DNA of 64,000 nucleotides from Streptomyces mangrovi (GTDB taxonomy: Bacteria; Actinomycetota; Actinomycetes; Streptomycetales; Streptomycetaceae), in contig NZ_FOSG01000009.1 in assembly GCF_900114215.1 (NCBI RefSeq), positions 1 to 64,000 on the forward strand, given 5' to 3'. Positions 1 to 8,291 of this stretch are shown here, one piece after another (position 1 is the stretch's first letter; the number at the start of each line of letters is the position of its first letter). The notes beneath the pieces were generated by a model. The model was not told the DNA's origin. It worked only from the letters and a program-made list of their open reading frames with translations, and ran no database searches. The translations under genes were made by a program, and so were the position numbers.

Positions 1-977
1 TCATCGGCTCCGGGCCGGCGGGATACACCGCAGCGCTCTACACCGCCCGCGCCGCCCTGAAGCCGCTGGTCTTCGAAGGCTCGGTGACCGCCGGCGGCGC
101 GCTGATGAACACCACCGAGGTGGAGAACTTCCCCGGCTTCCGCGACGGCATCATGGGACCGGACCTGATGGACAACATGCGCGCCCAGGCCGAGCGGTTC
201 GGCGCCGAACTGATCGCCGACGACATCACCGCCGTCGACCTCGAGGGCGAGATCAAGACCGTGACCGACTCGGCCGGCACCACCCACCGGGCCCGCGCCG
301 TCATCGTCGCCACCGGATCGGCCTACCGCAAGCTCGGCCTGCCCCGGGAGGAGGAGCTGTCCGGCCGCGGAGTGTCCTGGTGCGCCACCTGCGACGGGTT
401 CTTCTTCCGCAATCAGCACATCGCGGTGGTCGGCGGCGGTGACACCGCCATGGAGGAGGCCACCTTCCTGTCCCGCTTCGCCGAGAAGGTCACCGTCGTC
501 CACCGCCGCGACACCCTGCGGGCCTCCAAGGCCATGCAGGAGCGGGCCTTCGCCGACGACAAGATCGAGTTCGCCTGGAACAGCGAGGTCGCCGAGCTGC
601 ACGCCGACGGCGGCAAGCTGTCCGGACTGACCCTGCGCGACACCACCACCGGCACCACCTCCCAGCTGCCGGTGACCGGGCTGTTCATCGCCATCGGCCA
701 CGATCCGCGCACCGAGCTGTTCCACGGCCAGCTCACCCTGGACGGCGAGGGCTATCTGACCGTGGACGCGCCTTCCACCCGCACCAACATTCCCGGGGTC
801 TTCGCCGCCGGCGACGTGGTCGACCACACCTACCGCCAGGCCATCACCGCCGCCGGCACCGGCTGCTCGGCCGCCCTGGACGCCGAGCGCTATCTGGCCG
901 CCCTGGTCGACGCCCCCGAGAAGCACCACGCCGAGCCGGAGAAGACCGACCGGGCCGCGGCCGCCGCCGCCCTCTGA
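1..977 (+). CDS. trxB: Thioredoxin reductase, 5' end outside the window
   Basis: FAD/NADPH disulfide reductase that passes electrons from NADPH to thioredoxin in the cytosol. Reading frame 3 is open from the left edge. The visible protein begins in the FAD-binding GSGPAG motif, so only a few N-terminal residues are missing. The redox motif CATC lies near visible residue 127, followed by the NADPH-binding GGGDTAMEE stretch and a C-terminal FAD motif ([10 protein letters not shown]). The C-terminus has an Ala-rich tail after the family core. In Streptomyces trxB is normally followed by trxA; here only a short stub follows. Confident call. Confidence 0.95.
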   Translation, partial: IGSGPAGYTAALYTARAALKPLVFEGSVTAGGALMNTTEVENFPGFRDGIMGPDLMDNMRAQAERFGAELIADDITAVDLEGEIKTVTDSAGTTHRARAVIVATGSAYRKLGLPREEELSGRGVSWCATCDGFFFRNQHIAVVGGGDTAMEEATFLSRFAEKVTVVHRRDTLRASKAMQERAFADDKIEFAWNSEVAELHADGGKLSGLTLRDTTTGTTSQLPVTGLFIAIGHDPRTELFHGQLTLDGEGYLTVDAPSTRTNIPGVFAAGDVVDHTYRQAITAAGTGCSAALDAERYLAALVDAPEKHHAEPEKTDRAAAAAAL

Positions 978-1025
978 GACCCCACCCCACCCCCACCCCT
1001 ACACCGAGGTACAAGGAGATTCACC

Positions 1026-1076
1026 ATGGCCACCGTGACCGCCACCGACGCCACGGAGGTTCTCCCGGCGAAATGA
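1026..1076 (+). pseudogene. Possible trxA remnant (16-codon stub)
   Basis: An ATG at 1026 follows a good ribosome binding site (aaggag, about 7 bases upstream) 48 bases after trxB, exactly where trxA is expected. The frame encodes MATVTATDATEVLPAK and then stops. No WCGPC thioredoxin motif is found in any frame nearby. The N-terminal residues resemble the start of actinobacterial thioredoxins, so this looks like a truncated trxA, but such a short match is weak. It could instead be a chance ORF behind a Shine-Dalgarno sequence. Confidence 0.4.
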
Positions 1077-1176
1077 CCTCGTGAGGTGACTCCGCCCAGG
1101 GGATTCCGCGAGCCGCGATGAGTCCTGCGGCGTTCGGCGGTCGTACTGTCGAACCCGTTACCGAGGAGGGCTTCCG

Positions 1177-1740
1177 ATGCGCAGCGTGACCTACTCGATG
1201 GGCGTCTCACTTGACGGCTACATCGTCGGACCGGACGGCGACTTCGACTGGACGGCGCCCGACGAGGATGTCTTCCGCTTCTGGATCGACGAGATTCGAG
1301 AGGTCGGCGTTCACCTGTTGGGACGACGGCTGTACGAGACGATGCTGTACTGGGAGACCGCCGACCAGGACCCATCGCTGGACGACTCAATGCTCGAGTG
1401 GACCGCGCTCTGGAAGCCGCTCCCGAAGGTGGTGTTCTCGACCACGCTGCCGGCGGTGCAGGGCAACGCCCGCCTGGCCTCCGGCGGCCTGTCGGAGGAG
1501 ATCGAGCGGTTGCGCGCCGAGCCGGGGGAGGGTGACATCGCGATCGGCGGCGCGACTCTCGCCGCCGAGGCGGCCGCGTCGGATCTGATCGACGAGTACC
1601 GGACCGTGGTCCACCCAGTGCTGGTCGGCGGTGGCATTCCGTTCTTTCCCCAACGCGAGCGCCGGGTGGACCTCGAACTCGTCGAGACCCGCACCTTCGG
1701 CTCGGGAGTCGTCTACCTCCGCTACCGGGACTATTCGCAG
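1177..1740 (+). CDS. DHFR/RibD C-terminal family protein, 3' end split by an IS
   Basis: Member of the dihydrofolate-reductase-like family related to the RibD C-terminal domain; probably an NAD(P)H-dependent reductase of unknown substrate. The N-terminus (SMGVSLDGYIVGPDGDFDW) and the GGATLAAE and HPVLVGGG motifs are typical. An ATG at 1177 sits behind gaggaggg. The family normally ends just after the FGSGVVYLRYR segment. Here that segment (to about 1731) runs straight into the left end of an IS200/IS605 element. The frame stays open through the whole element and stops at 3537, where the codons after the right end read RVVR-stop. The domain is essentially complete, so the product may still fold, with a foreign tail. 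Confidence 0.8.
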
Positions 1741-1833
1741 TGCACCGGGCTTCAGCCCGGTGGTGAAGCGAATCTGAGAGCTGCTCTGACCTCAGCTGTG
1801 GGCACGGATCTGCACTGTTCACCTCAGCCCGGG

Positions 1834-2250
1834 TCAGAGCGGCCGGTTCTGCTGCTCGATGTACTGCTTCACGATGCTGAGCGGCGCGCCGCCGACGGAC
1901 CCGGCGAAGTACGAGCCGGACCACAGGCGCTGTGCCCGCCAGTAGTGGCGGACGAGGTCGGGGAACTCCTGGCGGAGCCTGCGGGAGGACACGCCTTTGA
2001 GGGAGTTCACCAGCCTGGACACGGCAACCTTCGGCGGGAAGTTCACGAGGAGATGGACGTGGTTGTTCTCGCCGTTGAACTCGACCAGCTCGGCCTCGAA
2101 GTCCTCGCACACGGCCCGCATGATCTCCTCGCACCGCGTCAAGTGCCGGTCAACGAAGACGGAGTGCCGGTACTTCGTCACGAAAACCAAGTGGACATGC
2201 ATGCGGAAGACGCAGTGACGACCAGTACGAACGTTCTCATCGATACCCAT
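1834..2250 (-). CDS. tnpA: IS200/IS605 TnpA, Y1 HUH transposase
   Basis: Small HUH endonuclease that cuts and rejoins single-stranded IS ends. The HUH pair is visible as HVHLLV and the catalytic tyrosine as VKQYIEQQ near the C-terminus. Start chosen at the ATG giving MGIDENVRTGRHC, about 138 residues, the usual size; in-frame starts at 2268 and 2277 would add 6-9 residues and overlap tnpB. Divergent from tnpB with only 16 bases between the chosen starts. No frameshift or lost catalytic residue seen. Confidence 0.93.
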   Translation of the reverse strand: MGIDENVRTGRHCVFRMHVHLVFVTKYRHSVFVDRHLTRCEEIMRAVCEDFEAELVEFNGENNHVHLLVNFPPKVAVSRLVNSLKGVSSRRLRQEFPDLVRHYWRAQRLWSGSYFAGSVGGAPLSIVKQYIEQQNRPL

Positions 2251-2266
2251 AAACCAACTGTGTACC

Positions 2267-3484
2267 ATGATCCGCATGCAGCTTCGGTACAGCTTCCGCT
2301 TGTACCCGAGCGTCGGTCAGCGCATGGCGTTGGCGAGGGCGTTCGGGTGTGCGCGGGTGGTCTACAACGACGCGCTTCGCGCTCGGGAGACCGCCCGCAG
2401 CGAGGGGCTGCCGTTCCCGAAGACCGGCGACCTGTCGAAGGCGCTGATCACCGAGGCGAAGAGCACCCCGGAGCGGGCGTGGCTCGGCGAGGTGTCGGCG
2501 GTCGTTCTCCAGCAGTCGCTGCGCGACCTGGACACCGCGTACCGGAACTTCTTCGACGGCCTGAAGGGCAAGCGCCCGCGCATGGGCGCGCCCCGGTACA
2601 AGTCGAAGAGGGACACCCGGCAGTCGGTCCGGTTCACGGCGAACGCCCGCTGGTCGATCACGCCGGGGCAGAAGCTGCGTCTGCCGAAGATCGGCGACGT
2701 CAAGGTGAAGTGGTCCCGCTCCCTGCCGTCGACGCCGTCCACGGTGACCGTGGTCAAGGACGCGGCAGGCCGGTACTTCGCGTCCTTCGTCGTGGAGACC
2801 GGCCCGGAGGAAGTCCTGCCCCAGGTCGCGCCCGAGGTGGGCATCGATCTCGGGCTCGGACACTTCGCGGTCCTCTCCGACGGGACGAAGATCGACAGCC
2901 CGCGCTTCCTGCGCCGGGCCGAAAAACGCCTGAAGAAGGCGCAGCGCTCCCTCTCTCGCAAGGAGAAGGGCAGCAAGAACCGGGACAAGGCCAGGATCCG
3001 CGTCGCACGGGCACACGCCCGTGTCGCGGACGCGCGCCGCGAGTTCCACCACCAGCTCTCCACACAGCTGATCCGCGACAACCAAGCGGTCGCCGTGGAG
3101 GACCTGGCGGTGAAGGGACTCGCGCGCACGCGCCTGGCCAAGTCCGTGCACGACGCCGGATGGTCGGCGTTCGTGAGCATGCTGGAGTACAAGGCCGCCC
3201 GGTACGGACGTACCTTCGTGAAGATCGGCCGGTTCGAGCCGACCTCCCGGGTGTGCTCCGTGTGCGGCGTCAAGGACGGCCCCAAGCCCCTCCACATCCG
3301 AGAGTGGACGTGCCAGGCGTGCGGGGCGGTCCTGGACCGGGACATCAACGCGGCGGTCAACGTCGCCAAGGCCGCCGGACTGGCGGCATCAGCCTGTGGA
3401 GCGCAGGTAAGACCGGGACTCGTCCCGGCACCGCGCGGCGAAGCAGGAACCCACTCGACACCGCAGCCTTCAACGGCGCGGTAG
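2267..3484 (+). CDS. tnpB: TnpB, RNA-guided RuvC nuclease of the IS200/IS605 element
   Basis: Transposon-encoded nuclease, ancestor of Cas12, that uses a guide RNA from the element's right end to cut the empty donor site and so helps retention of the IS. It is 405 residues. RuvC-I has Asp in VGIDLG near residue 194, RuvC-II has Glu in VEDL near 278, and RuvC-III has DRDIN near 357-361. A four-Cys zinc ribbon (near 330, 333, 349 and 352) precedes RuvC-III. All key residues are present. The frame ends 38 bases before the right end, as usual, so the guide RNA scaffold overlaps the gene's 3' end. Confidence 0.95.
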   Translation: MIRMQLRYSFRLYPSVGQRMALARAFGCARVVYNDALRARETARSEGLPFPKTGDLSKALITEAKSTPERAWLGEVSAVVLQQSLRDLDTAYRNFFDGLKGKRPRMGAPRYKSKRDTRQSVRFTANARWSITPGQKLRLPKIGDVKVKWSRSLPSTPSTVTVVKDAAGRYFASFVVETGPEEVLPQVAPEVGIDLGLGHFAVLSDGTKIDSPRFLRRAEKRLKKAQRSLSRKEKGSKNRDKARIRVARAHARVADARREFHHQLSTQLIRDNQAVAVEDLAVKGLARTRLAKSVHDAGWSAFVSMLEYKAARYGRTFVKIGRFEPTSRVCSVCGVKDGPKPLHIREWTCQACGAVLDRDINAAVNVAKAAGLAASACGAQVRPGLVPAPRGEAGTHSTPQPSTAR

Positions 3485-3522
3485 GCGGGAATCGCCGTCC
3501 TTCAGGGCAGCGAGGATGTCAA
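3400..3522 (+). ncRNA. Predicted TnpB guide RNA scaffold (omega/reRNA)
   Basis: In characterised TnpB systems the scaffold covers the 3' end of tnpB and the right end, and the bases just outside the element act as guide. The right-end hairpin (3493-3512) and terminal gtcaac (3518-3523) are seen here. The 5' limit is a guess and no transcript evidence exists. The guide would begin at about 3523, inside the tail of the interrupted DHFR-family gene. Confidence 0.35.
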
Positions 3523-3696
3523 CGCGTGGTGCGTTAGCCGGTTCGTCAACACCCGGTTGAACCGGGTATGCGAGGAGGCGGGTGGGCTGTCCGCCGGGCC
3601 GTGGCCGGGGGGTGCGGGGGGTGCGGCCAGGGGAGCGGTGGTGTCTCCCCCGGCCGTGGTGGTCCGGTGGAGGTCGGGCCGGGGGCGTCGTGTTCC

Positions 3697-5592
3697 TCAC
3701 CGGTCCTGGGAGAGGGCGACGAGTTCGGCGAACAGGCCGCCGGAGTCGGCCAGTTCCTCGTACCGGCCCTGCTCGATCACGCGTCCCTCGCGCATGACGA
3801 TGATGCGGTCGGCCAGGCGGGTGTTCTCCAGCTGGTGGGTGACGACGATGGTCATGCGCTCGGCGGCGATGCGTTTGATCTCCAGGAAGATCCGGTGTTC
3901 GCCGCGCGCGTCCATCTGGGAGGTCGGTTCGTCCAGGATCAACAGAGGGGTCTGCCGGTACAGGGCCCGGCCGCAGGCCAGGCGCTGCCACTGGCCGCCG
4001 GACAGCTCGGCGCCGCCCCACAGCTCCCTGGCCAGGAGGGTGTCGAGCCGGCGGGGCAGTTTCTCAACCGCCTCGCGCATGCCGACGGCGTCGACGGCCT
4101 TCCACACGGGGGCGTCGTCGTACGTCCGGGGCTGGCCGAGGGTGATGTTCTCGCGGGTGCGCAGGGGCCAGCAGGCGAAGTTCTGCGGGACGAGGGCAGT
4201 GCGTTTCCACACCGCGTCGGGGTCGGCGGCGGCGAGGTCGGTGCCGTCCCACAGGATGCGGCCCTTGTCGGGCAGGAGGATGCCGGTGATGAGCTTGACC
4301 AGGGTGGACTTGCCCGAGCCGTTCTCGCCGACGACGGCCAGGATCTCGCCGCGGCGCAGGGTGAGGGAGACGCCGGCGACGGCCGGCTCGTCCTTGCCGG
4401 GGTACTGGTAGCGGACCTCCTCCAGCCGGATCTCCTCCACCCGCTCGGGGATGGCCGCCCGGCCGCGCCGGGGCGCGCGGTCGGCGGCCAGGTCGAGGAA
4501 GGAGCGCATGTCGGCCAGGTAGAGCGAGGTGTGGAACATCGCGGCGCCGTGGACGACGAACTGGGAGAGCGCGGCCAGGGTGGTCTGGACGGCGACGACC
4601 GCGGTGGCGGCGACGGGCAGGGCCACTCGTCCGGTGATGGCCAGCCAGGCGAGAGTGGCCCAGGTACCCAGCAGGAACGTGCCGCCCAGGGCGCTGCTGG
4701 CCAGGGTGATGCGCAGCATGCGGGGCGCGGCGGTCAGGGTGCGCCGGTCGATCCGGTCCGACAGGGCGCGGTACCAGTGGACGAGGTAGCCGGTCATGCC
4801 GTTGGCGCGGACCTCGTCGCCGTGGCGGGGGTAGGTGGCCCACCAGCGCATCATGGAGCGCACGTTGCGGTCACCGACGTTGAGGTAGTGGGTCTCGTAG
4901 TCGACGCGGGCGGACAGCACGGCGCCGACGCCGGCGGGGATCACGGCCAGCAGGAGCAGGGGCAGCATCATCGGGTGCAGGGCGGTGATGACGCCGCCGG
5001 CGGCGGTCATGCGGATGAGGGCGGCCATGAACCGCTGGCTGTCCTGCACCATCAGCCGGGTGCGGGTGACTCCGACCTCGGCGGCCTCCTGCCGGTCGGC
5101 GAACCCGTCCTCGCCGTACGCGGAGGCCTCCACGCGGCATACGGCGGCCACCAGCGCGATGTCCGCCTCGGTCATCAGCCGCGGGGTGATCCGTCCGTCG
5201 GCGTAGGAGGCCAGGGCGCCGCTGATCCGGCCGAGTCCCGCGGCGGCCGTCACCACGGCCAGGGCGGGCAGCGCGCCGTGCAGGCGTTCGGACGCGGTGC
5301 CGGTGCCCAGGAGATGGGTCATGGCCTGCGCGGTGAACGCCAGGACGGTCGCGGCCGTGGCGCCGGCCAGCAGCTGGCAGGCCAGCAGGAGCACGACGCA
5401 GGATCTGTCGACGGCCCAGGTCATGCGCGCGGTGTGTCCGAGCACGGTGGGCAGACGCCGGCACATCGCCCCGAAACCGGCCTGGGCCAGCGGGTTCTTT
5501 CCGTGTTTGCCCTCGAAGGTGATGGTGGCCGGTGGTGGCGGGGGAGGCGTATCCGTATCCGTGTGCGTGGTCGGGGCGTTGGTCACCGTCAT
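3697..5592 (-). CDS. ABC exporter, fused membrane and ATPase domains
   Basis: Half-transporter of 631 residues with an N-terminal Pro-rich cytosolic stretch, about six membrane segments (residues roughly 60-330) and a C-terminal nucleotide-binding domain. Walker A GENGSGKST lies near residue 403-410, followed by the signature LSGGQWQRL, Walker B LLILDEPTS and the switch His in VVTHQL. All motifs are intact, so a homodimer could work. ATG at 5590-5592 behind GAGGAGAG. This type often exports peptides or lipids, but no precursor peptide or modifying enzyme is visible beside it, so the substrate is unknown. Confidence 0.88.
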   Translation of the reverse strand: MTVTNAPTTHTDTDTPPPPPPATITFEGKHGKNPLAQAGFGAMCRRLPTVLGHTARMTWAVDRSCVVLLLACQLLAGATAATVLAFTAQAMTHLLGTGTASERLHGALPALAVVTAAAGLGRISGALASYADGRITPRLMTEADIALVAAVCRVEASAYGEDGFADRQEAAEVGVTRTRLMVQDSQRFMAALIRMTAAGGVITALHPMMLPLLLLAVIPAGVGAVLSARVDYETHYLNVGDRNVRSMMRWWATYPRHGDEVRANGMTGYLVHWYRALSDRIDRRTLTAAPRMLRITLASSALGGTFLLGTWATLAWLAITGRVALPVAATAVVAVQTTLAALSQFVVHGAAMFHTSLYLADMRSFLDLAADRAPRRGRAAIPERVEEIRLEEVRYQYPGKDEPAVAGVSLTLRRGEILAVVGENGSGKSTLVKLITGILLPDKGRILWDGTDLAAADPDAVWKRTALVPQNFACWPLRTRENITLGQPRTYDDAPVWKAVDAVGMREAVEKLPRRLDTLLARELWGGAELSGGQWQRLACGRALYRQTPLLILDEPTSQMDARGEHRIFLEIKRIAAERMTIVVTHQLENTRLADRIIVMREGRVIEQGRYEELADSGGLFAELVALSQDR

Positions 5593-6065
5593 CTGCGTCT
5601 CTCCTCGCGGGTCGGCGCCGCACCCGGTTGGCATCGGCGATGCACGGCATAACGACGCGGCGACGGAACCGAACGCGCTCGATTTCGGACGTGTCGCACC
5701 CCTTGCGCGGCAAGGGGTGCGACCGCGCGACCGCCGTGCCGAAGCCCTCGCCTCGCGGCGGGAGTTGGCCGAATCGCCGGTACCCGAACCGCGCATCGTC
5801 CATGTCGAGGACCGGCGTGCCCCCGCGGGTTCTGCGCAGGGACGCGGCTGCTCCTCTCTGCGCCGGCCCGTGGCCGGGCGATGTCGAAGGCACTCACCTG
5901 CGTCCTCGTCACAGACACCGGCGTGCACGGCCGCCCCGGAGGCAAACCCACCTGGGGCCCGTCCGGCCATGCCGCGCCCGGGCGCCTGACCGCGCCGGCC
6001 CACCGCTGACCACGTCCCGGGGCTTTCGGTCCCTCGGCGAGGACGCGTGTGCGTGTGCGTGCCGC
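5593..6065. other. Intergenic region with a perfect hairpin
   Basis: No convincing gene. A small plus-strand frame (5881-6009) lacks a ribosome binding site. The notable item is a 13-base perfect inverted repeat (see separate entry) about 100 bases upstream of the ABC exporter start. The MFS gene downstream ends at 6066. Confidence 0.5.
5694..5722. promoter_or_regulatory. 13-bp perfect inverted repeat upstream of ABC exporter
   Basis: Arms tcgcaccccttgc (5694-5706) and gcaaggggtgcga (5710-5722) flank a three-base loop. It lies in the leader of the exporter gene, which is read leftward. It could be an operator or an RNA stem acting as terminator or attenuator. No U-tract follows on either strand. 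Confidence 0.4.
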
Positions 6066-7244
6066 TCAGCGGGCCGCTTCGGGGTTTCGGCCGGGTGTGG
6101 TCGCGGCCCGTGCGGGGAGGGCGGTGAGCAGTGCGGCCGCGACCAGCAGCCCGCTCGTCCACAGCGGTCCGAGGACCCCGGCGGCGGTGGTGAGGGCAGC
6201 CGCGGCGATCAGGGGCCCGGTGGCCGCGCCGGTGTTGAGGGCGGCGGTGGCGTACGCCCCGGCCAGGGTGGGAGCGGCGGCGGCCTCGTACAGAACCCGG
6301 GTGATCAAGGTGGCGCCCAGCGCGAACGACAGCGCGCCCTGCACGAACACCAGGGCGAGCAGCACGGCCGGCCGCTCGGCCAGCAGCGCCAGGGCCGGCC
6401 AGCCGAGCAGCAGCAGCGGGCCGCCGACGGCGAGGACCGAGCCGGGGCGCCGGTCGGCCAGCCGTCCGGCGACGGTGACCCCGGCGAAGGAACCGGCGCC
6501 GAAGAGCACCAGGGCGACCGGTACCCACCACTCGCCCAGCCCGGCGGGGCCGGTCACCACCGGGGCGAGGAAGGTGAAACCGGCGAACGTGGCGGCGTTG
6601 ACCAGTGCGCCCAGCAGCATCGCCCGCAGCAGCGGCACCCCGGTGAGCTGGGCGAACTCCACCCGCAGCGCCGGCCCGCCGCTTGTCTCCCGCCGCCCGC
6701 GGTCGGCCGGGACGCCGGTGAGGATACCGAGGGCCGCGGGCAGGCAGAGCACGGCCACGGCCCAGAACGCGGCCCGCCAGCCCAGCAGCGTGCCCAGCAC
6801 CGATCCGCCGGGGACACCGGCGACTGTGGCCAGCGTGGTGCCGGACAGCAGCACGGCCAGCGCCCGCCCCTTCCGGTCGGCCGGGACCAGTGCGGCGGCG
6901 GCTGTCAGGGCAACGGCCAGGAATCCGGCGTTCGCCAGCGCGGCGACGATCCGGGTGGCGAACAGCACCGGGAAGCTGGCGGTGACGGCGCCCACGGCGT
7001 GGGCCGCCGCGAAGGTGAGGGTGAACCCGAGCAGGGTGGCGCGCCGGGGCCAGGCGCGGGCCAGCGCGGCCATCAGGGGGGCGCCGACGGCCATGCCGAC
7101 CGCGAAGGCCGAGGTGAGCGTGCCCGCCGCCCCGACCGTGACGCCGAGATCGGCGGCGAGGTCCGGCAGGAGGCCGGCGAGCATGAATTCGGAGGTGCCC
7201 ATGGCGAAGACGGCCAGGGCGAGCAGATACAGCGCGAGAGGCAT
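6066..7244 (-). CDS. MFS drug efflux pump, Cml/Cmx chloramphenicol-resistance type
   Basis: Twelve-helix major facilitator drug/H+ antiporter of 392 residues, closely resembling the Streptomyces CmlR and actinobacterial Cmx/CmrA pumps. The diagnostic N-terminus ALAVFAMGTSEFMLAGLLPD and the motif GRALAVLLSGTTLATV are present, as is the conserved ITRVLYEA stretch. ATG at 7242-7244; GGAG sits about 7 bases upstream on the message. A candidate 21-residue leader ORF precedes the gene by 117 bases, suggesting drug-responsive translational control. Substrate inferred from family similarity. Confidence 0.87.
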   Translation of the reverse strand: MPLALYLLALAVFAMGTSEFMLAGLLPDLAADLGVTVGAAGTLTSAFAVGMAVGAPLMAALARAWPRRATLLGFTLTFAAAHAVGAVTASFPVLFATRIVAALANAGFLAVALTAAAALVPADRKGRALAVLLSGTTLATVAGVPGGSVLGTLLGWRAAFWAVAVLCLPAALGILTGVPADRGRRETSGGPALRVEFAQLTGVPLLRAMLLGALVNAATFAGFTFLAPVVTGPAGLGEWWVPVALVLFGAGSFAGVTVAGRLADRRPGSVLAVGGPLLLLGWPALALLAERPAVLLALVFVQGALSFALGATLITRVLYEAAAAPTLAGAYATAALNTGAATGPLIAAAALTTAAGVLGPLWTSGLLVAAALLTALPARAATTPGRNPEAAR

Positions 7245-7361
7245 CGAGTGGCTCCGGGGTGAGGAGAGGTACGAGAGGAGGTCATCTCGTCACCGCGGCC
7301 GCCCCCAAGGCACGCGCGCGCCCGGCCGCGGAACGCGGCGGGACGGCGGAGAGCTGCGGAC

Positions 7362-7427
7362 TCAGTGGTGCAGGGGGCTGACGGCGTGACCGAAAGCCCC
7401 CACCCTGTCCGACTCAGGACTCGACAT
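7362..7427 (-). CDS. Candidate leader peptide of the chloramphenicol efflux gene
   Basis: A 21-codon frame (MSSPESDRVGAFGHAVSPLHH) starts at 7427 and ends 117 bases before the efflux pump. A TAACGT hexamer, a good minus-10 element, ends 7 bases before the ATG and no ribosome binding site is seen, so the message could be leaderless. The spacer holds pyrimidine-rich ccucc stretches that could pair with the GGAG of the pump gene. Leader-controlled cml/cmr genes are established in other bacteria; here it is inference. Confidence 0.5.
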   Translation of the reverse strand: MSSPESDRVGAFGHAVSPLHH

Positions 7428-7709
7428 GGCCCGCACGTTACCCGGTCGGCGCCCGCCGGAGCACCCCGGTTTCACCGCCGCAGGCCCGTGCCACCGATGT
7501 CATGGCCTGCGACAACCAGGGTCTGCTCCAAGTCCGGATCACTGGCCACCACCCAGCGCTGTCCGCACCCGGATCCGCGGTCGATCACCGAGGCGGGCCG
7601 CTCGCTCAGCGCCCACCCGGCGGTGGCGGCCGGCCCGCCGAAGCCGCCGGGGGCGGTACGCCGGGTGTTGTAGGCATCCCACAATCGGGTGGAGAACCCA
7701 GGCGATCTT

Positions 7710-7776
7710 GGTCCCCAAGGAAACGTGCTCTGATCTGCGGTTTCTTCCCGCGGCTGGTCCCCAAGTGGTCCCCAAG
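7710..7776. repeat. Three direct copies of ggtccccaag
   Basis: Identical 10-base repeats at 7710-7719, 7756-7765 and 7767-7776, roughly 100-160 bases from the 3' end of tRNA-Pro. Such repeats are reminiscent of integrase arm sites or the end of an integrated element, but no integrase gene is present. Confidence 0.5.
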
Positions 7777-7821
7777 GGGGCGGCGGCGCCTCGGTCGGCC
7801 TGGTGTTCCGTCAGACGAAGA

Positions 7822-7863
7822 AAGGCGCTCCGACCTGGGATTTCTCCCCGGCCGAAGCGCCTT
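7822..7863 (-). terminator. Terminator-like hairpin after tRNA-Pro
   Basis: Arms agcgcctt (7856-7863) and aaggcgct (7822-7829) in the direction of tRNA transcription, followed by a short T-rich run (ttcttcg). It starts 10 bases past the tRNA 3' end. Confidence 0.5.
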
Positions 7864-7872
7864 CCGACAGTG

Positions 7873-7946
<74 letters not shown>

Positions 7947-8291
7947 ATGCTCTCCCGGTTCGGGATCTTGTCCCTCGCCGTTCGCGCACAGAAACCATAC
8001 CGCATTCCGGGGAGTGCTCGCTCACCCCTCGGGGGCCGGGGCCGGAAGATCATCTTCGTTCCCGGCCGGGCCCTGGGAAGCCGACTTCGTCACCCACCGT
8101 GTGCGGCGGTGTGCCCCGTCGGCCGGAAGGACAGGTGCGTACGAGGGGGCGGCCCTGTCGGTGGTGGGGGAGGGGCGGGCGGCGGCGGAAGGCCGCGGCA
8201 GGGGCCGGGGCCGGGGCCGGGACGGGTTTGCCGGGACGCAGGTGGGAAACGCGGTTGCCCTGGTCGTTGGTCCCGAGGACTGGAGTCGCAC
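7947..8291. promoter_or_regulatory. Intergenic region with probable tRNA promoter
   Basis: On the minus strand a TATGGT hexamer (complement of 7994-7999) lies about 48 bases before the tRNA 5' end and fits a minus-10 box. A GC-rich run with repeated ggggcc units (around 8200-8220) lies before the downstream dehydrogenase. No gene seen. Confidence 0.4.

Larger units (their letters stand above)
1738..3522. mobile_element. IS200/IS605-family insertion sequence with tnpA and tnpB
   Basis: Single-strand-transposing element carrying divergent tnpA (minus) and tnpB (plus). The left end has a subterminal hairpin with 9-base arms (1743-1751 and 1754-1762, two-base loop). The right end has an imperfect hairpin (3493-3501 and 3504-3512, one mismatch) followed by gaggatgtcaac, the usual form of a right-end cleavage region. 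No target duplication is expected for this family. The exact left boundary is uncertain by a few bases. Both proteins keep their catalytic motifs, so the element may be active. Confidence 0.85.
7245..7872. other. Intergenic region between the efflux gene and tRNA-Pro
   Basis: Holds the leader ORF, three copies of ggtccccaag (7710-7719, 7756-7765, 7767-7776) and a terminator-like hairpin. A minus-strand open frame at 7472-7684 begins with TTG, matches no family I know, and is not called as a gene. Confidence 0.5.

Noticed and set aside
1177..3537. A single 786-residue protein on the plus strand
   Set aside because: It is the DHFR-family frame reading by chance through a transposon; residues past about 188 are out of frame with both transposase genes.
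5881..6009. 42-residue plus-strand ORF in the gap upstream of the ABC exporter, as a possible peptide precursor
   Set aside because: No ribosome binding site, no leader/core pattern, no modifying enzyme nearby.
7472..7684. 70-residue minus-strand ORF near tRNA-Pro
   Set aside because: TTG start without ribosome site, no recognised family; may be a relic but cannot be supported.
8195..8225. ggggcc repeats as a functional element
   Set aside because: Short, GC-rich simple sequence common in such genomes.
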